A DNA stretch of 64,000 nucleotides from Budorcas taxicolor (lineage: Eukaryota; Chordata; Mammalia; Artiodactyla; Bovidae), in contig NC_068924.1 of the NCBI RefSeq assembly GCF_023091745.1, positions 72,380,832 through 72,444,831 on the forward strand, in the 5' to 3' direction. Positions within the stretch are counted from its first letter, which is position 1, and every line of letters starts with the position of its first letter. A program made the position numbers and the translations under genes. Below, piece after piece: positions 31,450-41,555 of this stretch. Below the pieces are notes generated by a model. It was not told the origin of the DNA. It searched no databases and saw nothing but the letters and a program-made list of their open reading frames with translations.

Positions 31450-31491
31450 TGTGTGTTTATATATGTGTGTGTATGTCTGTGTGTGTGTATG
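31450..31491. repeat. GT-rich microsatellite at SINE tail
   Basis: Interrupted (GT)n directly next to the tail of a reverse SINE, a usual position for ruminant SINE tails to expand. Confidence 0.8.
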
Positions 31492-31812
31492 TTAAGTCAC
31501 TTCAGTCGTGTCCAACTCTGTGTGACCTTATGGAGTATAGGCCATCAGGTTCCTCTGTCCATGGAGTTCTCCAGGCCAGAATACTGGAGTGAGCAGCCTT
31601 TGCCTCCTCCAGGGGATCTTCCCAACCAATGGATCGAACTCAAGTCTCTTGTATTGCAGGCGATTCTTTACCGTCTGAGCCACCAAGAAAGCCCGAGAAT
31701 ACTGGAGTGGGTGATCTACTCCTTCTTTAGTGGAACTTCCTGACCCAGGAATTGAACTGGGTCTCCTACATTGCGGACAGATTCTTTATCAGCTGAGCTA
31801 CCAGGGAAGCCC
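31492..31812 (-). mobile_element. Two abutting Bov-tA units, reverse
   Basis: Positions 31492-31694 are a whole reverse Bov-tA ending ctgagccaccaagaaagcc. Positions 31695-31812 repeat the promoter half (agaatactggagtgggtg to gctaccagggaagccc). The second unit lacks its tail half, so the pair arose by insertion into, or recombination between, SINEs. Confidence 0.9.
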
Positions 31813-31959
31813 ATGTCCAGCTATACCAAGATTTAAGAAACACCTCACTGGAGAGTGGGGAAGAAGAGAATCGGGATGTTGTTACCAAGAGGATGGTGAG
31901 TGGGTGTTCATCATAATACATTAATATGTTATGAATACACATGTGCTGTGTCTATACAT

Positions 31960-32463
31960 GGGGTTTCCCAGGTGGCGCTAGCGGCAGAGAATCTGCCTGC
32001 CAATGCAATGCAGGAGATGCAAAAGATGGGGGTTCGATTCCTGGGTTGGGAAGATCCCCAGAGTAGGAAATGGCAACCTGCTTCAGTATTCTTGCCTGGA
32101 AAATACCATGGACAGAGGAGCCTGTTGTTGAGTCGACTCTCTGAGGCCCCATGGACTGCAGCACACCAGGCTTCCCTGTCCTTCACTATTTCCTGGAGTT
32201 TGCTCAAACTCATGTCTGTTGTATCAATGATATCATCTCACCCAGTAATCTCATCCTCTGTTGCCCACTTCTCCTCCTGCCTTCAATCTTTCCTAGCATC
32301 AGGATCTTTCCCAATGAGTTGGCTCTTCGCATCAGGTGGCCAAAATATTGGAGCTTCAGCTTCAGCATCAGTCCTTCCAAAGAGTATTCAGGGTTGATTT
32401 CCTTTACGATTTGAGGGCTACAGTCCACGGGGCTGCAGAGAGTCGGACATGACTGAGAGATTA
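31960..32463 (+). mobile_element. Bov-tA SINE split by a BovB fragment
   Basis: The promoter part gggtttcccaggtggcgc to cagaggagcctg covers 31960-32124; the tail part agggctacagtcc to gacatgactgagaga covers about 32414-32463. Between them lies a reverse BovB fragment. Joined, the two parts give one ordinary forward Bov-tA. Confidence 0.9.
32125..32413 (-). mobile_element. BovB fragment nested in Bov-tA, reverse
   Basis: About 290 bp of BovB 3' region in reverse (gccccatggactgcagcac, catcaggatctttcccaatgag, gggttgatttcctttac). The outermost tail is eroded at the left (ttgttgagtcgactctc). It is younger than the SINE it interrupts. Confidence 0.9.
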
Positions 32464-32920
32464 AGCCCTCACACATAAGTATGTACGTACATTATGTATA
32501 CGTATGTTATGTATCAGTTCAGTTCAGTCGCTCAGTCGAGTCCGACTCTTTGTGACCTCATGGACTGCAGTACGCCAGGCTTCCCTGTCCATCACCAACT
32601 CCTGGAGTTTACTCAAACTCATGTGCATTGGTTCAGTGATGCCATCCGACCATCTCATCCTCTGTCGTCTGCTTCTCCTCTCGCCTTCAATCTTTCCCAG
32701 CATCAGGGTCTTTTCCAATGAGTCAGTTCTTCACATCAGGTGGCCAAAGTATTGGAGTTTCAGCTTCAGCATCAGTCCTTCCAATGAATATTCAGGACTG
32801 ATTTCCTTTAGGATGGACTGGTTGGATCTCCTTGCAGTCCAAGGGACTCTCAAGAGTCTTCTCCAACACCACAGTTCAAATGCATCAGTTCTTCGGTGCT
32901 CAGCTTTCTTTATAGTCCAC

Positions 32921-33160
32921 CTCTTACATCCATAGGGATTCCCTGGTGGCTCAGATGGTAAAGTGTCTGTCTACAATGCGGGAGACCTGGGTTAGATATC
33001 TGGGTCAGGAAGATCCGCTGGAGAAGGAAATGGCAATTCACTCCAGTACTATTGCCTGGAAAATCCCATGGACAGATGAGCCTGATAAGTTACAGTCCAT
33101 GGGGTCGCAAAGAGTTGGACACAACTGAGCGACTTCACTTCACTCACTCTTACATCCATA
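32921..33160 (+). mobile_element. Bov-tA SINE nested in BovB, with 14-bp duplication
   Basis: Complete forward Bov-tA at 32935-33146 (head gggattccctggtggctc, tail gagttggacacaactgagc). The perfect 14-bp word ctcttacatccata is at 32921-32934 and 33147-33160. This is the longest target duplication I read in the window. Confidence 0.97.
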
Positions 33161-33634
33161 CGTGCCTACTGGAAAAACCATAGATTGGACTAGATGGACC
33201 TTTGTTGGCAAAGTAATGTCTCTGCTTTTGAATATGCTGTCTAGGTTGGTCATAACTTTTCTTCCAAGGAGCAAGCATCTTTTAATTTCATGGCTGCAAT
33301 CACCATCTGCAGTGATTTTGGAGCCCCCCTCCAAAATAAAGTCTGTCACTATTTCCACTGTTTCCCCATCTATTTGCCATGAAGTGATGGGACCAGATGC
33401 CATGATCTTAGTTTTCTGAATGTTGAGCTTTAAGCCAACTTTTTTACTCTCCTCTTTCACTTTCATCAGGAGGCTCTTTGGTTCCTCTTCACTTTCTGCC
33501 ATAAGGGTGGTGTCATCTGCATATCTGAGGTTATTGATATTTTTCCCTGCAGTCTTGATTCCAGCTTGTGCTTCTTCCAGCCCAGCGTTTCTCATGATGT
33601 ACTCTGTGTACAAGTTAAATAAGCAGGGTGACAA
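33140..33634 (-). pseudogene. BovB reverse transcriptase fragment
   Basis: A 164-codon open stretch covers motif B (MSPCLFNLYTEYIM), motif C (NLRYADDTTLM) and the downstream thumb-like region, ending at the SINE insertion. Upstream RT and the endonuclease are absent. The upstream motif A region near 33780 is truncated. Confidence 0.9.
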
Positions 33635-34434
33635 TATACAGCCTTGACGTACTCCTTTTCCTATTTGGAACCAGTCTGTTGTTCCATGTCCAGTTCTAAC
33701 TGTTGCTTCCTGATCTGCATACAGGTTTCTTTAGAGGCAGGTCAGGTGGTCTGGTATTCCCATCTCTTTAAGAATTTTCCACAGTTTGTTGTGGTCCCCA
33801 CAGTCAAAGGCTTTGGCATAGTCAGTAATGGATACATTGTTATATATTCATATACACAGATTTTTTTTTTTTTGAACAGAGCAGGACATTGCAGTTTTCT
33901 CTCATGTAATATTCTTTTCACTTAAAAAATCTTGGGCTTTCCCCCCTAAGTAGCCACCACTTTATGCAGTAAACAATTTCAGAAGTAGGCTTTAATTGGG
34001 CAGATGAGTTTGTCCCTTCAGGACTCCTTACAGGGAGGGTCATCCCCGAAAGATGCTGGGGACCAGCCCCCTTGAATGGCCCATTGCCTCAGTGGCTGTG
34101 GAAACTCATTAGGGGCTGTGTTAGTTTGTGCTGCCGTAGCAGAGGACCACAGACTGGGTAGCCCAAACAACAGGAATTTATTTGCTCACAGTTCTTGAGG
34201 CTGGATGTCCACGATCAAGGTGTCAGGAGGGCTGGTTTCTCCCAAGGCTTCTGTCCTCAGGGTGTGCTCTGCTCCCCACGTCGTCACGTGGTTGTCCCTC
34301 CATGCATGTCTGTGTCCCAATCCCCTCTTCCTAGAGGGACACCAGTCACTGGGTCTCAGCCCACCCATATGGCTTTATGTTACCTTAATTAACTCTTTGA
34401 AGGCCTGACCTCCATATATACATATACGTATATG

Positions 34435-34644
34435 GTGGTGGTTTAGTCGCTCAGTCGTGCCCGACTCTTGCGACCCCATGGACTGTAGCCCGCCAGGCTC
34501 TTCTGTCCATGCGATTTTCCAGGCAAGAATACTGGAGTGGATTGCCATTCCCTTCTCCAGGGGATCTTCCCGACCCAGGGATTGAACCCAGGTCTCTTGC
34601 ATTGCAGGTGGATTCTTTACTGACTGAGCTACGAGGGAAGCCCC
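34435..34644 (-). mobile_element. Bov-tA SINE nested in LTR, reverse
   Basis: Complete reverse Bov-tA (gtttagtcgctcagtcgtgcccgactc to tgagctacgagggaagcccc). The flanks share ccatatata at about 34411 and 34643, compatible with a target duplication later blurred by TA slippage. Confidence 0.92.
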
Positions 34645-34666
34645 ATATATATATATATATATATAG
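34645..34666. repeat. TA microsatellite
   Basis: About ten TA units between the head of the nested SINE and the resumed LTR, likely grown from the duplicated target word. Confidence 0.85.
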
Positions 34667-34811
34667 TCACATTCTGAGGTACTAGGGGTTAGAACTTCAG
34701 CATATGAATTATGTGGGGACATAGTTCAGTCCATGACAGGGGCCTTGAACCAAAGCGACTTGCCTACCCATCAGTCCCCATCATAGTTTTCTTGCTTTGG
34801 GTCTTACAGGT

Positions 34812-34922
34812 TTTTTTGAGCTTTAAGATCCCAAGAGCTGATTCACTTTGCTGTACAGTGGAAAGTAACACAACATTGTAAATCAACTATGCTTCAATAA
34901 AAATTAATTAAGCACGTAAAAA
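34812..34922 (+). repeat. L1 LINE 3' end, artiodactyl type
   Basis: The words gagctgattcactttgctgtacagtgg, agtaacacaacattgtaaatcaactatgcttc and aataaaaattaatt are the 3' end of the artiodactyl L1 group. It is an extremely 5'-truncated copy. Confidence 0.75.
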
Positions 34923-36140
34923 ATTCACTTTCCCAGTGAGCCTAGCTGTAGAGGAGAGCTGTCCTCTTAGCAGCTAAAACCAGTAAAAGCAGAGATTAGC
35001 TGAAGTGACTGAGCTGGGCTCCACGGAGGACAGAGATCCAGGAGGGATGCTCACTGGCCAGGGCAGACGTCTGGCCGTGGCTGAGTGCTCTTTATGTCCC
35101 CTAGGCTGGCCCTGGGCCCAGCCATTCTCGCAGGTCTCTTCAGATCCAGCTTGGACACTTGTCAATGTCACTTGCTAGGCCACCAGACCTGGGGGTGGAG
35201 GTCAGGGAGAAGATGGGTGGCCTGTCTGGTGAATCAGGAAGATGTCCCGCGGAGTGGTGGTGGTGCAGGGGGTTGGTATGAGTCTGAGGCTAATCCTGTT
35301 AGTGGCCACATCCTGCACCTCCTGAGGCTCCTCACCACCCTCCTTGCCCAGAGCCTGATGCCCACTCCCAGGCAGAAGGCAGATGAAGCCTGAGGAAGCT
35401 TAGGGTTGGCACAGATCTCTGGGCCTCCGAGATGCTGCCATGGGTGTCCTTGCTGTTTCTGACAGGTCTGGAAACTGATCTGCTCCCTGCTGAGGACAAG
35501 GGTCTCTGTGAGTCCATTTCCTCCGGTTGTGAAAAGGATGACACCCCAGGATCGCTTGGCAGAGAAGCTCTTCTAGCCTCTGTGGTGAGTCTTGCACTCT
35601 GAACAGATTGTGCCAGGCTCTGAAGCAGCTCAAACACACTGTGCTTGTTTCATGAGGGAGGGGCTTAGGGGGGATCAGGGTCCAGTGGGAACCCTTCAGA
35701 GATTATTGGAGAACTCTGCTTCTTGGGGGCAGAGGTTATGGGGAGACATCCTGGTGGGGTTTTCATCTCTTGCTTGTGTGTAGGAGCTGAGAGACTCTGG
35801 AATTTGCCAGAAGAGAGGTCTAACCTTAGGCTTTTGTTCTATAGTGATGCACACACATATCAAGATTTCCTTTTGAAGGAAAGCGCATGACCTCATTTGC
35901 TCAGCAGATGATGAGAACAAAACTGTGTGTTGTGTTTTCTTTTGCACTTTGGCCACCAGGAAGCTCTGGGTAAGACCTGGTGTTCAGTTGCTGTTTCTTG
36001 CAGATCCTTGGTTTCTGACATATTTCCCTCTTCCTTTCCCTTAATATTTGTCACTTATATTATGTACCAGTATTGAAATTAAATATGAACAGTACATGTG
36101 CATGACTCATTTGGTATGGAATCCAGAATTTGGATAGATG
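34923..36140. other. Unique sequence
   Basis: No recognisable gene or repeat over 1.2 kb. Overlapping frames of up to 102 codons are not convincing. Nothing distinctive apart from moderate GC content at 35020-35700. Confidence 0.45.

Positions 36141-36141
<1 letters not shown>

Positions 36142-36194
<53 letters not shown>
36142..36194. repeat. GT microsatellite
   Basis: About 22 uninterrupted GT units followed by gtatgtgtatgt. The longest pure dinucleotide tract in the window, so length polymorphism is likely. Confidence 0.95.
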
Positions 36195-36196
<2 letters not shown>

Positions 36197-36214
36197 ACAG
36201 TGAAGAGCAAAACC

Positions 36215-36246
36215 TTTATACATAGGGACATTTATACATAGGGACA
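36215..36246 (+). repeat. 16-bp perfect tandem duplication
   Basis: The unit tttatacatagggaca occurs at 36215-36230 and 36231-36246 without a mismatch, just downstream of the GT tract. Confidence 0.93.
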
Positions 36247-36287
36247 CAGTACCAAATTCCACAACTGGCAAACTGATTTTTATTGAT

Positions 36288-36435
36288 GAGCCCTTATTAG
36301 GTAAAGTGCTAATGAAATGCTCTACAAATATTAATTCATCTTCAAAACAACTCTAGGAGGTATGGACTATGATCAACCCCCTTTTGCAGATGAAGAAGCT
36401 GAGGTAGACGGAACAGCAGTCATTTGCCTAGAGCG
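36288..36435 (-). repeat. MIR SINE, reverse (left piece)
   Basis: The words aagtgctaatgaaatgctctac, aattcatcttcaaaacaactctaggagg and cccttttgcagatgaagaagctgagg follow reverse MIR order up to catttgcctagag, where a Bov-tA interrupts. The head resumes at 36655. Confidence 0.8.
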
Positions 36436-36654
36436 ACGCGGGCGTGTGCTCTGCCGTGTCTGACTCTTGAGATCCCATGGACTGTAGCTCGTCAGGCTCC
36501 TCTATCCATGGAGTTTTCCAGGCAAGACTACTGGAGTGGGTTGCCCTTTCCTCCTCCAGGGAATCTTCCCGACCCGGGGATTGAACCTGTGTTTCCTGTG
36601 TATCCTGCGTCTCCTGCATTGGCAGGCAGATTCTTTACCACTGAGCCACCTGGT
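36436..36654 (-). mobile_element. Bov-tA SINE nested in MIR, reverse
   Basis: Reverse Bov-tA with tail complement gctctgccgtgtctgactc, duplicated words gtatcctgcgtctcctgc near the head, and ending ctgagccacctggtg. It separates the two halves of an MIR. Confidence 0.9.
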
Positions 36655-36740
36655 GCACGGTTCTTAGGTGGCAAAACCAAGATCTTAATCTGGGCAGCCT
36701 GGCTCCAGAGCCCAGATTTTAGATCCGCACTTGAGGACTT
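36655..36740 (-). repeat. MIR SINE, reverse (right piece)
   Basis: The words ggtggcaaaaccaagatc, gcagcctggctccagagcccag are the tRNA-like head complement of the MIR started at 36288. Confidence 0.65.
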
Positions 36741-36767
36741 CTCTGTGTTGTCCTGTAGCGGAGCCAC

Positions 36768-36902
36768 CAGCCACACGTGGCTTCCAAGCTCCTGATGCCT
36801 GGCTAGTATGACTGAGGAACTGGATGTTAGATTTAAATTAATTTTAATTTAAATAGCCCATGTGTGGCTAGTGGCCACCGTATGAGACAGTGCAGGCCCA
36901 GA
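36768..36902. mobile_element. hAT-type MER element remnant
   Basis: The words gatttaaattaattttaatttaaatagcc and catgtgtggctagtggccaccgtatgagacagtgcaggcc are the conserved terminal part of an old nonautonomous hAT-type transposon. I do not fix the exact family. Confidence 0.55.
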
Positions 36903-37044
36903 CCTCGAGGGTTGCTTCCTCTCTCCCATTCCTGGCAATTCAGGGCCACGTAGTGTAGTACAGTGTAGTTGTGATTACAATTTGCAGTAAGTATCCAGAG
37001 CCTTCAAAAACCCCTCTTCCTCTTTGTCGCCATCCTTTCTCTTC

Positions 37045-37258
37045 TCCATTGTCATTGCTAACACTTTTCTGAGCGCTTAAGATTCTCACTTAATTCTCCC
37101 CCAAATCCTTGGACGTAGATGCTTTTTTAAAAATAAATCTGTTTAACAGAAGAGACAGCCGACACTCAAAGAAGTTAAGTGTCTTGTGGGGAGTCCCAGA
37201 GCCAGTAAGCGGCAGAGTCTGAGTTTGAACCAAAGTCTATTAGACTCTAAAGCCAGAT
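37045..37258 (-). repeat. MIR SINE, reverse
   Basis: The words cttttctgagcgcttaagattctcacttaattc, ctgtttaacagaagagac and gccagtaagcggcagagtctgagtttgaacc follow reverse MIR order and cover nearly the full element. Confidence 0.8.
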
Positions 37259-37574
37259 TATGCTTCTCCATTTTTTTTCTTTTGCTTTTGAAAGAGTGAA
37301 ATGTGCTCCATCTGACTCCTCAGGCCATAGGCCTGCCAGTTCCCACCCAAGTAAAGTTGTGTTGTTGACTGAAGTCAGCATTTTGGAAGGGAGGAGAGAG
37401 GAAGACAGAGGTGGTGAGCAGAGGCGGATGAAGCGCTGGGTCAGCACAGACCCAGAGCAGCTGGAGAGGCCAGGGCCTCCTGGGAGAAGCTGGGGCATTG
37501 CCCAGAGAGCCTAGGGCCCAGCCTCACCTCCCCCAAGCAAGGTCTGCACTCAGGGAGGAAGGTCAGAACAAGAA

Positions 37575-37622
37575 ACCTCAGTTTCCTCATCTGTCAAATG
37601 GGGACAAGGAGGATTGAAAAAG
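37575..37622 (+). repeat. MIR SINE core fragment, forward
   Basis: The words cctcagtttcctcatctgtcaaatggggac form the MIR core; the flanks are too diverged to extend. Confidence 0.7.
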
Positions 37623-38495
37623 ACAGACAAGATGGAGGCCGCCCTTTTCAGCCTCAGAGCCCACCTCTGGGGTAGAAGCTCCTGGGAGCCCTCGCGGGGG
37701 GTGGTGGTGGGCGGTGGTGGTGGGGAAGTCATCTGGGCGCGGAGCTGTCTCCACTGTGGGTGAACGGAAGGAAAACAGCTTTCTAGCTGAGGGGTCGGGG
37801 TGGGCGGCGGGGGCTGCAGCGCATGGCTGTCAGCTGAGATCACTGCCTTCTCCCTCCCAGCTGCCTGGGGATATTATGAAGTTGCAGAGACAAGGAGAGG
37901 AAGCTCAAGCTTGGGGGCCTCTTTGCGGGGCTGGGGAGGGGAGCAGAGAAGGAGGACGTTAATGAAAAAAACATTCCTCGTTCAAGGTGACTGGAAGGGT
38001 TTGAGGCTGGTTGGGTCAGGGTCTGACTCGGGCTGAAAATGAGTCCCCAGACTTGGAGCGGCCAGGAGGCGTGGGACAGCCTCCAGGGAGGAGGCTGGTG
38101 CCGGCCCGGCTGACCGTCCCTCAGGGTAGCCGACTCCAGGGACGCCCGAGATGGGGCAGCTGTGAGGCCCCGGGCGCCGGGGCTGTCCTGGCTGCGGCCT
38201 CCCTCTCCCAGGGCAGGTTCCACCCCCTCTCCTGACTGCCTGCCTCCAGACCACATCTGGGCACAAGCAGGGGCTGGTCTGCTGGGAGATCCTGTTCTGC
38301 CCCAGAGACGACACGTGCCAGGCCCCACCCGAGAGACGGAAGGAGCTTCCAAGAGGTGGGAAGGCTAAGATGGGTTTCTTGGGGGGCAGCTCCTAACTTG
38401 ACTCCTCACTTTGCCTCTAGACAATTTCCAGACTTGCAAAGGGTACATGATACCTGACAGGTGTCCGAATGGGGGCCCCTCCCAATCAGAGAGGG
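37623..38495. other. GC-rich unique sequence with CpG-richer centre
   Basis: No repeat or gene recognised. About a dozen CpGs fall between 38055 and 38200 by eye, more than in most of the window. A GGT/GGC-rich run lies at 37696-37730. Long overlapping frames on both strands (up to 170 codons) have no recognisable domain. Confidence 0.4.
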
Positions 38496-38496
38496 C

Positions 38497-38640
38497 CAGC
38501 CACTGCTCTAGTCCTCAGGATAGACCTGAGAGGTGGCCATTCTCCTTTCACAGCTGGAAAGACTGAGGCTCAGAGAAGTGGAGACTTTACGCTCCTCAGC
38601 TGAGAAGGGAGCAGGACTGGGACCAGACTGCTGATCCCCC
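38497..38640 (-). repeat. MIR SINE, reverse
   Basis: The words gccattctcctttcacagctggaaagactgaggctcagagaagtgg are the reverse MIR core. Confidence 0.75.
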
Positions 38641-39016
38641 GGGGCTGGGAGGAAGAAACCCCTTGCCATTTACACCACTTCTCCCCACTTTGTTCTAAAT
38701 GCCAGGAAAACTTCTGGTGGCCCCAGAGACCTCGAAAAGAGTCCCAGTCTGGAGCGCAGTGGGGAGGGGAGGGGCACAGCGGAGGAGGGGAGGGGGTTCT
38801 GTGATTTGTCCTCAGGCCACTTTGACAAAAGACAAAGGTCCTGTTTCTTAGAACTAAGGCCCCCAGGGAAAGCTAAAGAAATAGATCAAAGCCACATGGA
38901 GCCAAGAACAGGCCCTGGTTCACGCTGGGACCCCCATCCCCTCTTCCAAACCCGATTTCATCATGACTAGTCTTCATCCCTCTGGAGGGAAAAAGGAGCC
39001 CTTGTAATATATTCTT
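38641..39016. other. Unique sequence with purine-rich tract
   Basis: Positions 38757-38800 are a (GGGGA)-like purine tract. Positions about 38810-38920 are AT-balanced and hold ctttgacaaaagacaaaggtcc, which contains two overlapping SOX/TCF-like words; this could be a small regulatory site. No gene. Confidence 0.35.
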
Positions 39017-39234
39017 GGGCTTCCCCAGTGGCTAAAATGGTAAAGGATCTGCCTGCCATACAGGAGACCCGGGTTTGATCCCTGGGTCAGGAAGATCCTC
39101 TGGAGGAGGGCATGGCACCCCACTCCAGTATTCTTGCCTGGAGAATCCCCATGGTGGGAGGAGCCTGGTGTGGGTTCCAGTCCATGGGGTTGCAAAGAAT
39201 CAGACATGACTGAGCGCTGAGCGACTCAGCACAG
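39017..39234 (+). mobile_element. Bov-tA SINE, forward
   Basis: Complete Bov-tA starting gggcttccccagtggc, B-box-like gggtttgatccc, tail agaatcagacatgactgagc. The tail word gagcgctgagcgac carries a small duplication. Confidence 0.92.
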
Positions 39235-39561
39235 CACTGCAGTATGTTTTAGGACACACAGAGCCCCCTTTCTTCCCTTGGGAAGCTTGGTTTCCCTTGG
39301 GGTTGAAACTTCGACTGGCTATGCACAAGAATGTATCTTCATCCCCTGGGAGCCCCACAAGAATGGGGACAAAGCCACCCTTCTCCTGACTACATCAGTG
39401 TTTTGAGGGGCCCAGCCGCATCAGGAAGTTGCAGAAGATGCTGAAGGCTGTGAGTTGACTCAGATGGGATGCCCAGCTTCCGTAAGTCCCTCTGTTGGGC
39501 ATCAGGAAGCCTTTGCAGTCCAGACAGCATCTCAGCCCTTCATAGCTGAGTGGACCATCAG
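39235..39561. other. Unique sequence
   Basis: No repeat or gene recognised between a SINE and an MIR remnant. Confidence 0.4.
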
Positions 39562-39660
39562 CTCTGGAAAAGACCCTGGGCATCATCTCATCCAGCTCCC
39601 TTAGGGCACGGATAGGTAAGCTGAGGCCCAGAGAGGGGAAGTCACTGCTGGAATGCGGAC
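39562..39660 (-). repeat. MIR SINE remnant, reverse
   Basis: The words gataggtaagctgaggcccagagaggggaagtcactg follow the reverse MIR core; only this block is convincing. Confidence 0.6.
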
Positions 39661-40111
39661 CAGAGTGGGGCTGCTGGCTCCCAGGCTGGAGAGCCTTCCA
39701 GGAGCCCACACTGCCTTTCCAGGCGCAGATCTGATGCGGAAAGGGAGGAAGTGGATAGTCAGGGGCCTGCTCAGAGGTTCTGGGAGGAACCAGCCCCTGG
39801 AATATTCAGAAACAGCCTCTCTGCTGAAGGCTCCTGCAAAGGCAGGGTGTCCCTGTCTTCTTCAAGTCTTGTTCAGCTTGGCTGTTCCCAAGAAGAAGTG
39901 GCTCCCTTCTCCTCTCCTCTTCTGGGAAGAGAAAGGCCTCTGTCAGTGGAGGAGAAAGGGTTCCAGAGAAAACTAGATGCAGTATCTTCAGAAAGAACCA
40001 GCCCCAAAACACTCGGGGCCCAACAATTCCCATGACCAAGACACTCCCAATGTAAGTGCCGTGTTCTGGCCATGGATGGAATGTCACACACACACCAGGC
40101 ACTTCCTCTAG
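39661..40111. other. Unique sequence
   Basis: No repeat or gene recognised. Frames on both strands are short and overlapping. Confidence 0.4.
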
Positions 40112-40230
40112 GGTCACCTTAAGCCCTCCGAGGGACCCTGTGAGGGAGATGTTCTCAGGGTCCCGTGGAAAGGTGGAGGAGGCAGATAAATACAGGATGC
40201 CGTGACTTGCCCGGCGCCCAGAGGTGGGGA
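40112..40230 (-). repeat. MIR SINE remnant, reverse
   Basis: The order gggaccctgtgagggagatgttctc, gtggaaaggtggaggaggcag and gccgtgacttgcccggcgcccag resembles a reverse MIR with a decayed core. Confidence 0.45.
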
Positions 40231-41555
40231 ATGGAAGGGGAAAGGGCAGGCCATAACCCTGTCCCTCCTGGACTCTGCACCGCCTTCTCACGAAAACAGT
40301 TATCGAACCAGCACTTTAAAAATCCAAACTGCCCATTTGCATTCATTGCTGCCCACTTCAGACACTCTACACTGTCTCTCCTTTTTTTTTTCCTGCTTTA
40401 GTTGGAACTTGCAAGTCTCTAGTGCCCTGAAAACACAAAACCCAAACCAAAAATGACCCAGGTCCCCGGAGACACGATGGGCCAGGACACCAGCCTCCCG
40501 CATCTTCCCAAGTGCAGGACTCCTGAATTTCTGTTCAGAAGCAGAACGGCTTTTTATCCGCCCCCCCCCACCCCCCACCACTCTTAGACAATGTGGTTCT
40601 AATATATATCAACAGAGCTAAAGAAAAGGCCTTTTTTTTTTTTTTTTTTAAAGAAGTTAACTTCATTTCAAGAACTTGTGTGTTTCTCATTAGTAACGCT
40701 GTCTTTTGAAATCTAGCCGAGGGAGGCAATTCCAGTTGAAATCAAAACTGATATGCGAGGGTTTGACTCCAATGTCACTCTGCTTCCCCTGCCTTCTCAG
40801 GGCTGATCACTGCTCGGATGGGATGGGCGGTGGGGCAGGTGGCCAGCTCTCTGCTCACTGACCTGCGGTCCCATGTCTGCGGTGGGTGTCGGTATTTCCG
40901 GGGAGTCCGGGTGGTAGCGGGGCTTTCTGCCCGGCCTGCTTCTCACCTGATGAAGGAAATCGAGACTTGGGCTTGAGTTAAGTCCTTGAAGGAGGGAAAG
41001 CAGGAATCCTTGGCCTGATAGCCAGGATGCTGGGGCCCATGGTAGGCAGAGGGTTCTAGCCATGATCAGAGCTGTGAGCTGAGTGATCCTTGCATGTCAC
41101 GGGCAGGCTAGTAAGGCATAATCAGCTAGTCCCATGAGAAGCCACATGACTCCAAGTTCTAGGTATTTTGAGCTGTTTTCAGCAGAAATCTCTTAGTTTT
41201 TTGGGGCCAATTTTGACCATGTCTCGTCTCTCAGGGACCACGTTTTCTGGAGAACATTAGGAAAAAAGAAAAATCTTTCCATGGTTGCCAGAGGGGCACC
41301 TCAGCCTTTCAGCTGCTGGGGACCACTTTCTCCAGACCAGTCATTTTCTGGATGGATGAGGAAGGCACAGGGCATTCTCCCCCTGTCCTTCTCCTTTCTT
41401 CTCAGATTGGACTTTTTTTCCTTAATAAAATAAATAAATAAATCTTGTTCTTAAGGAGAGCTGATGTGGCTTGTTCTACATGCCAAAGGGATTTGTTTCA
41501 AGGATGATAGAAATGAACAGGATGGCTTCCCCGATCCAGCCCTCTAATCAGATTT
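40231..41555. other. Unique sequence with homopolymer runs
   Basis: No gene or interspersed repeat recognised. T-runs at 40381-40391 and 40631-40650 and a C-run at 40560-40580 are the only simple features. Positions 40300-40380 and 41415-41450 (aataaaataaataaataaatc) are AT-rich. Confidence 0.45.

Larger units (their letters stand above)
32513..33823 (-). mobile_element. BovB LINE, reverse strand, with nested SINE
   Basis: Reverse BovB of about 1.09 kb without the insert. It begins with tail units cagttcagttcagtcgctc and is 5'-truncated at ggctttggcatagtca near 33823. A forward Bov-tA with a 14-bp target duplication is nested at 32935-33146. It lies in the same orientation as the copy at 30088, about 1.2 kb away. 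Confidence 0.95.
34119..34737 (-). mobile_element. MaLR-type solo LTR, reverse, split by SINE
   Basis: A reverse MLT1/MST-like LTR: left tgttagtttgtgctgccgtag, acagactgggtagccc, ccaggaatttatttgctcacagttcttgagg, cgatcaaggtgtcaggagg, ending in cacattctgaggtactagggg and agttcagtccatgaca. The TG/CA ends fit LTR termini. A Bov-tA and a TA tract interrupt it between 34412 and 34668. No internal retroviral sequence. Confidence 0.85.

Noticed and set aside
36142..36194. GT tract as a regulatory Z-DNA site
   Set aside because: It is an ordinary dinucleotide microsatellite; nothing else nearby supports a regulatory role.
37840..38352. 170-codon reverse frame
   Set aside because: GC-rich, low complexity, overlaps a forward frame, no recognisable fold or motif.
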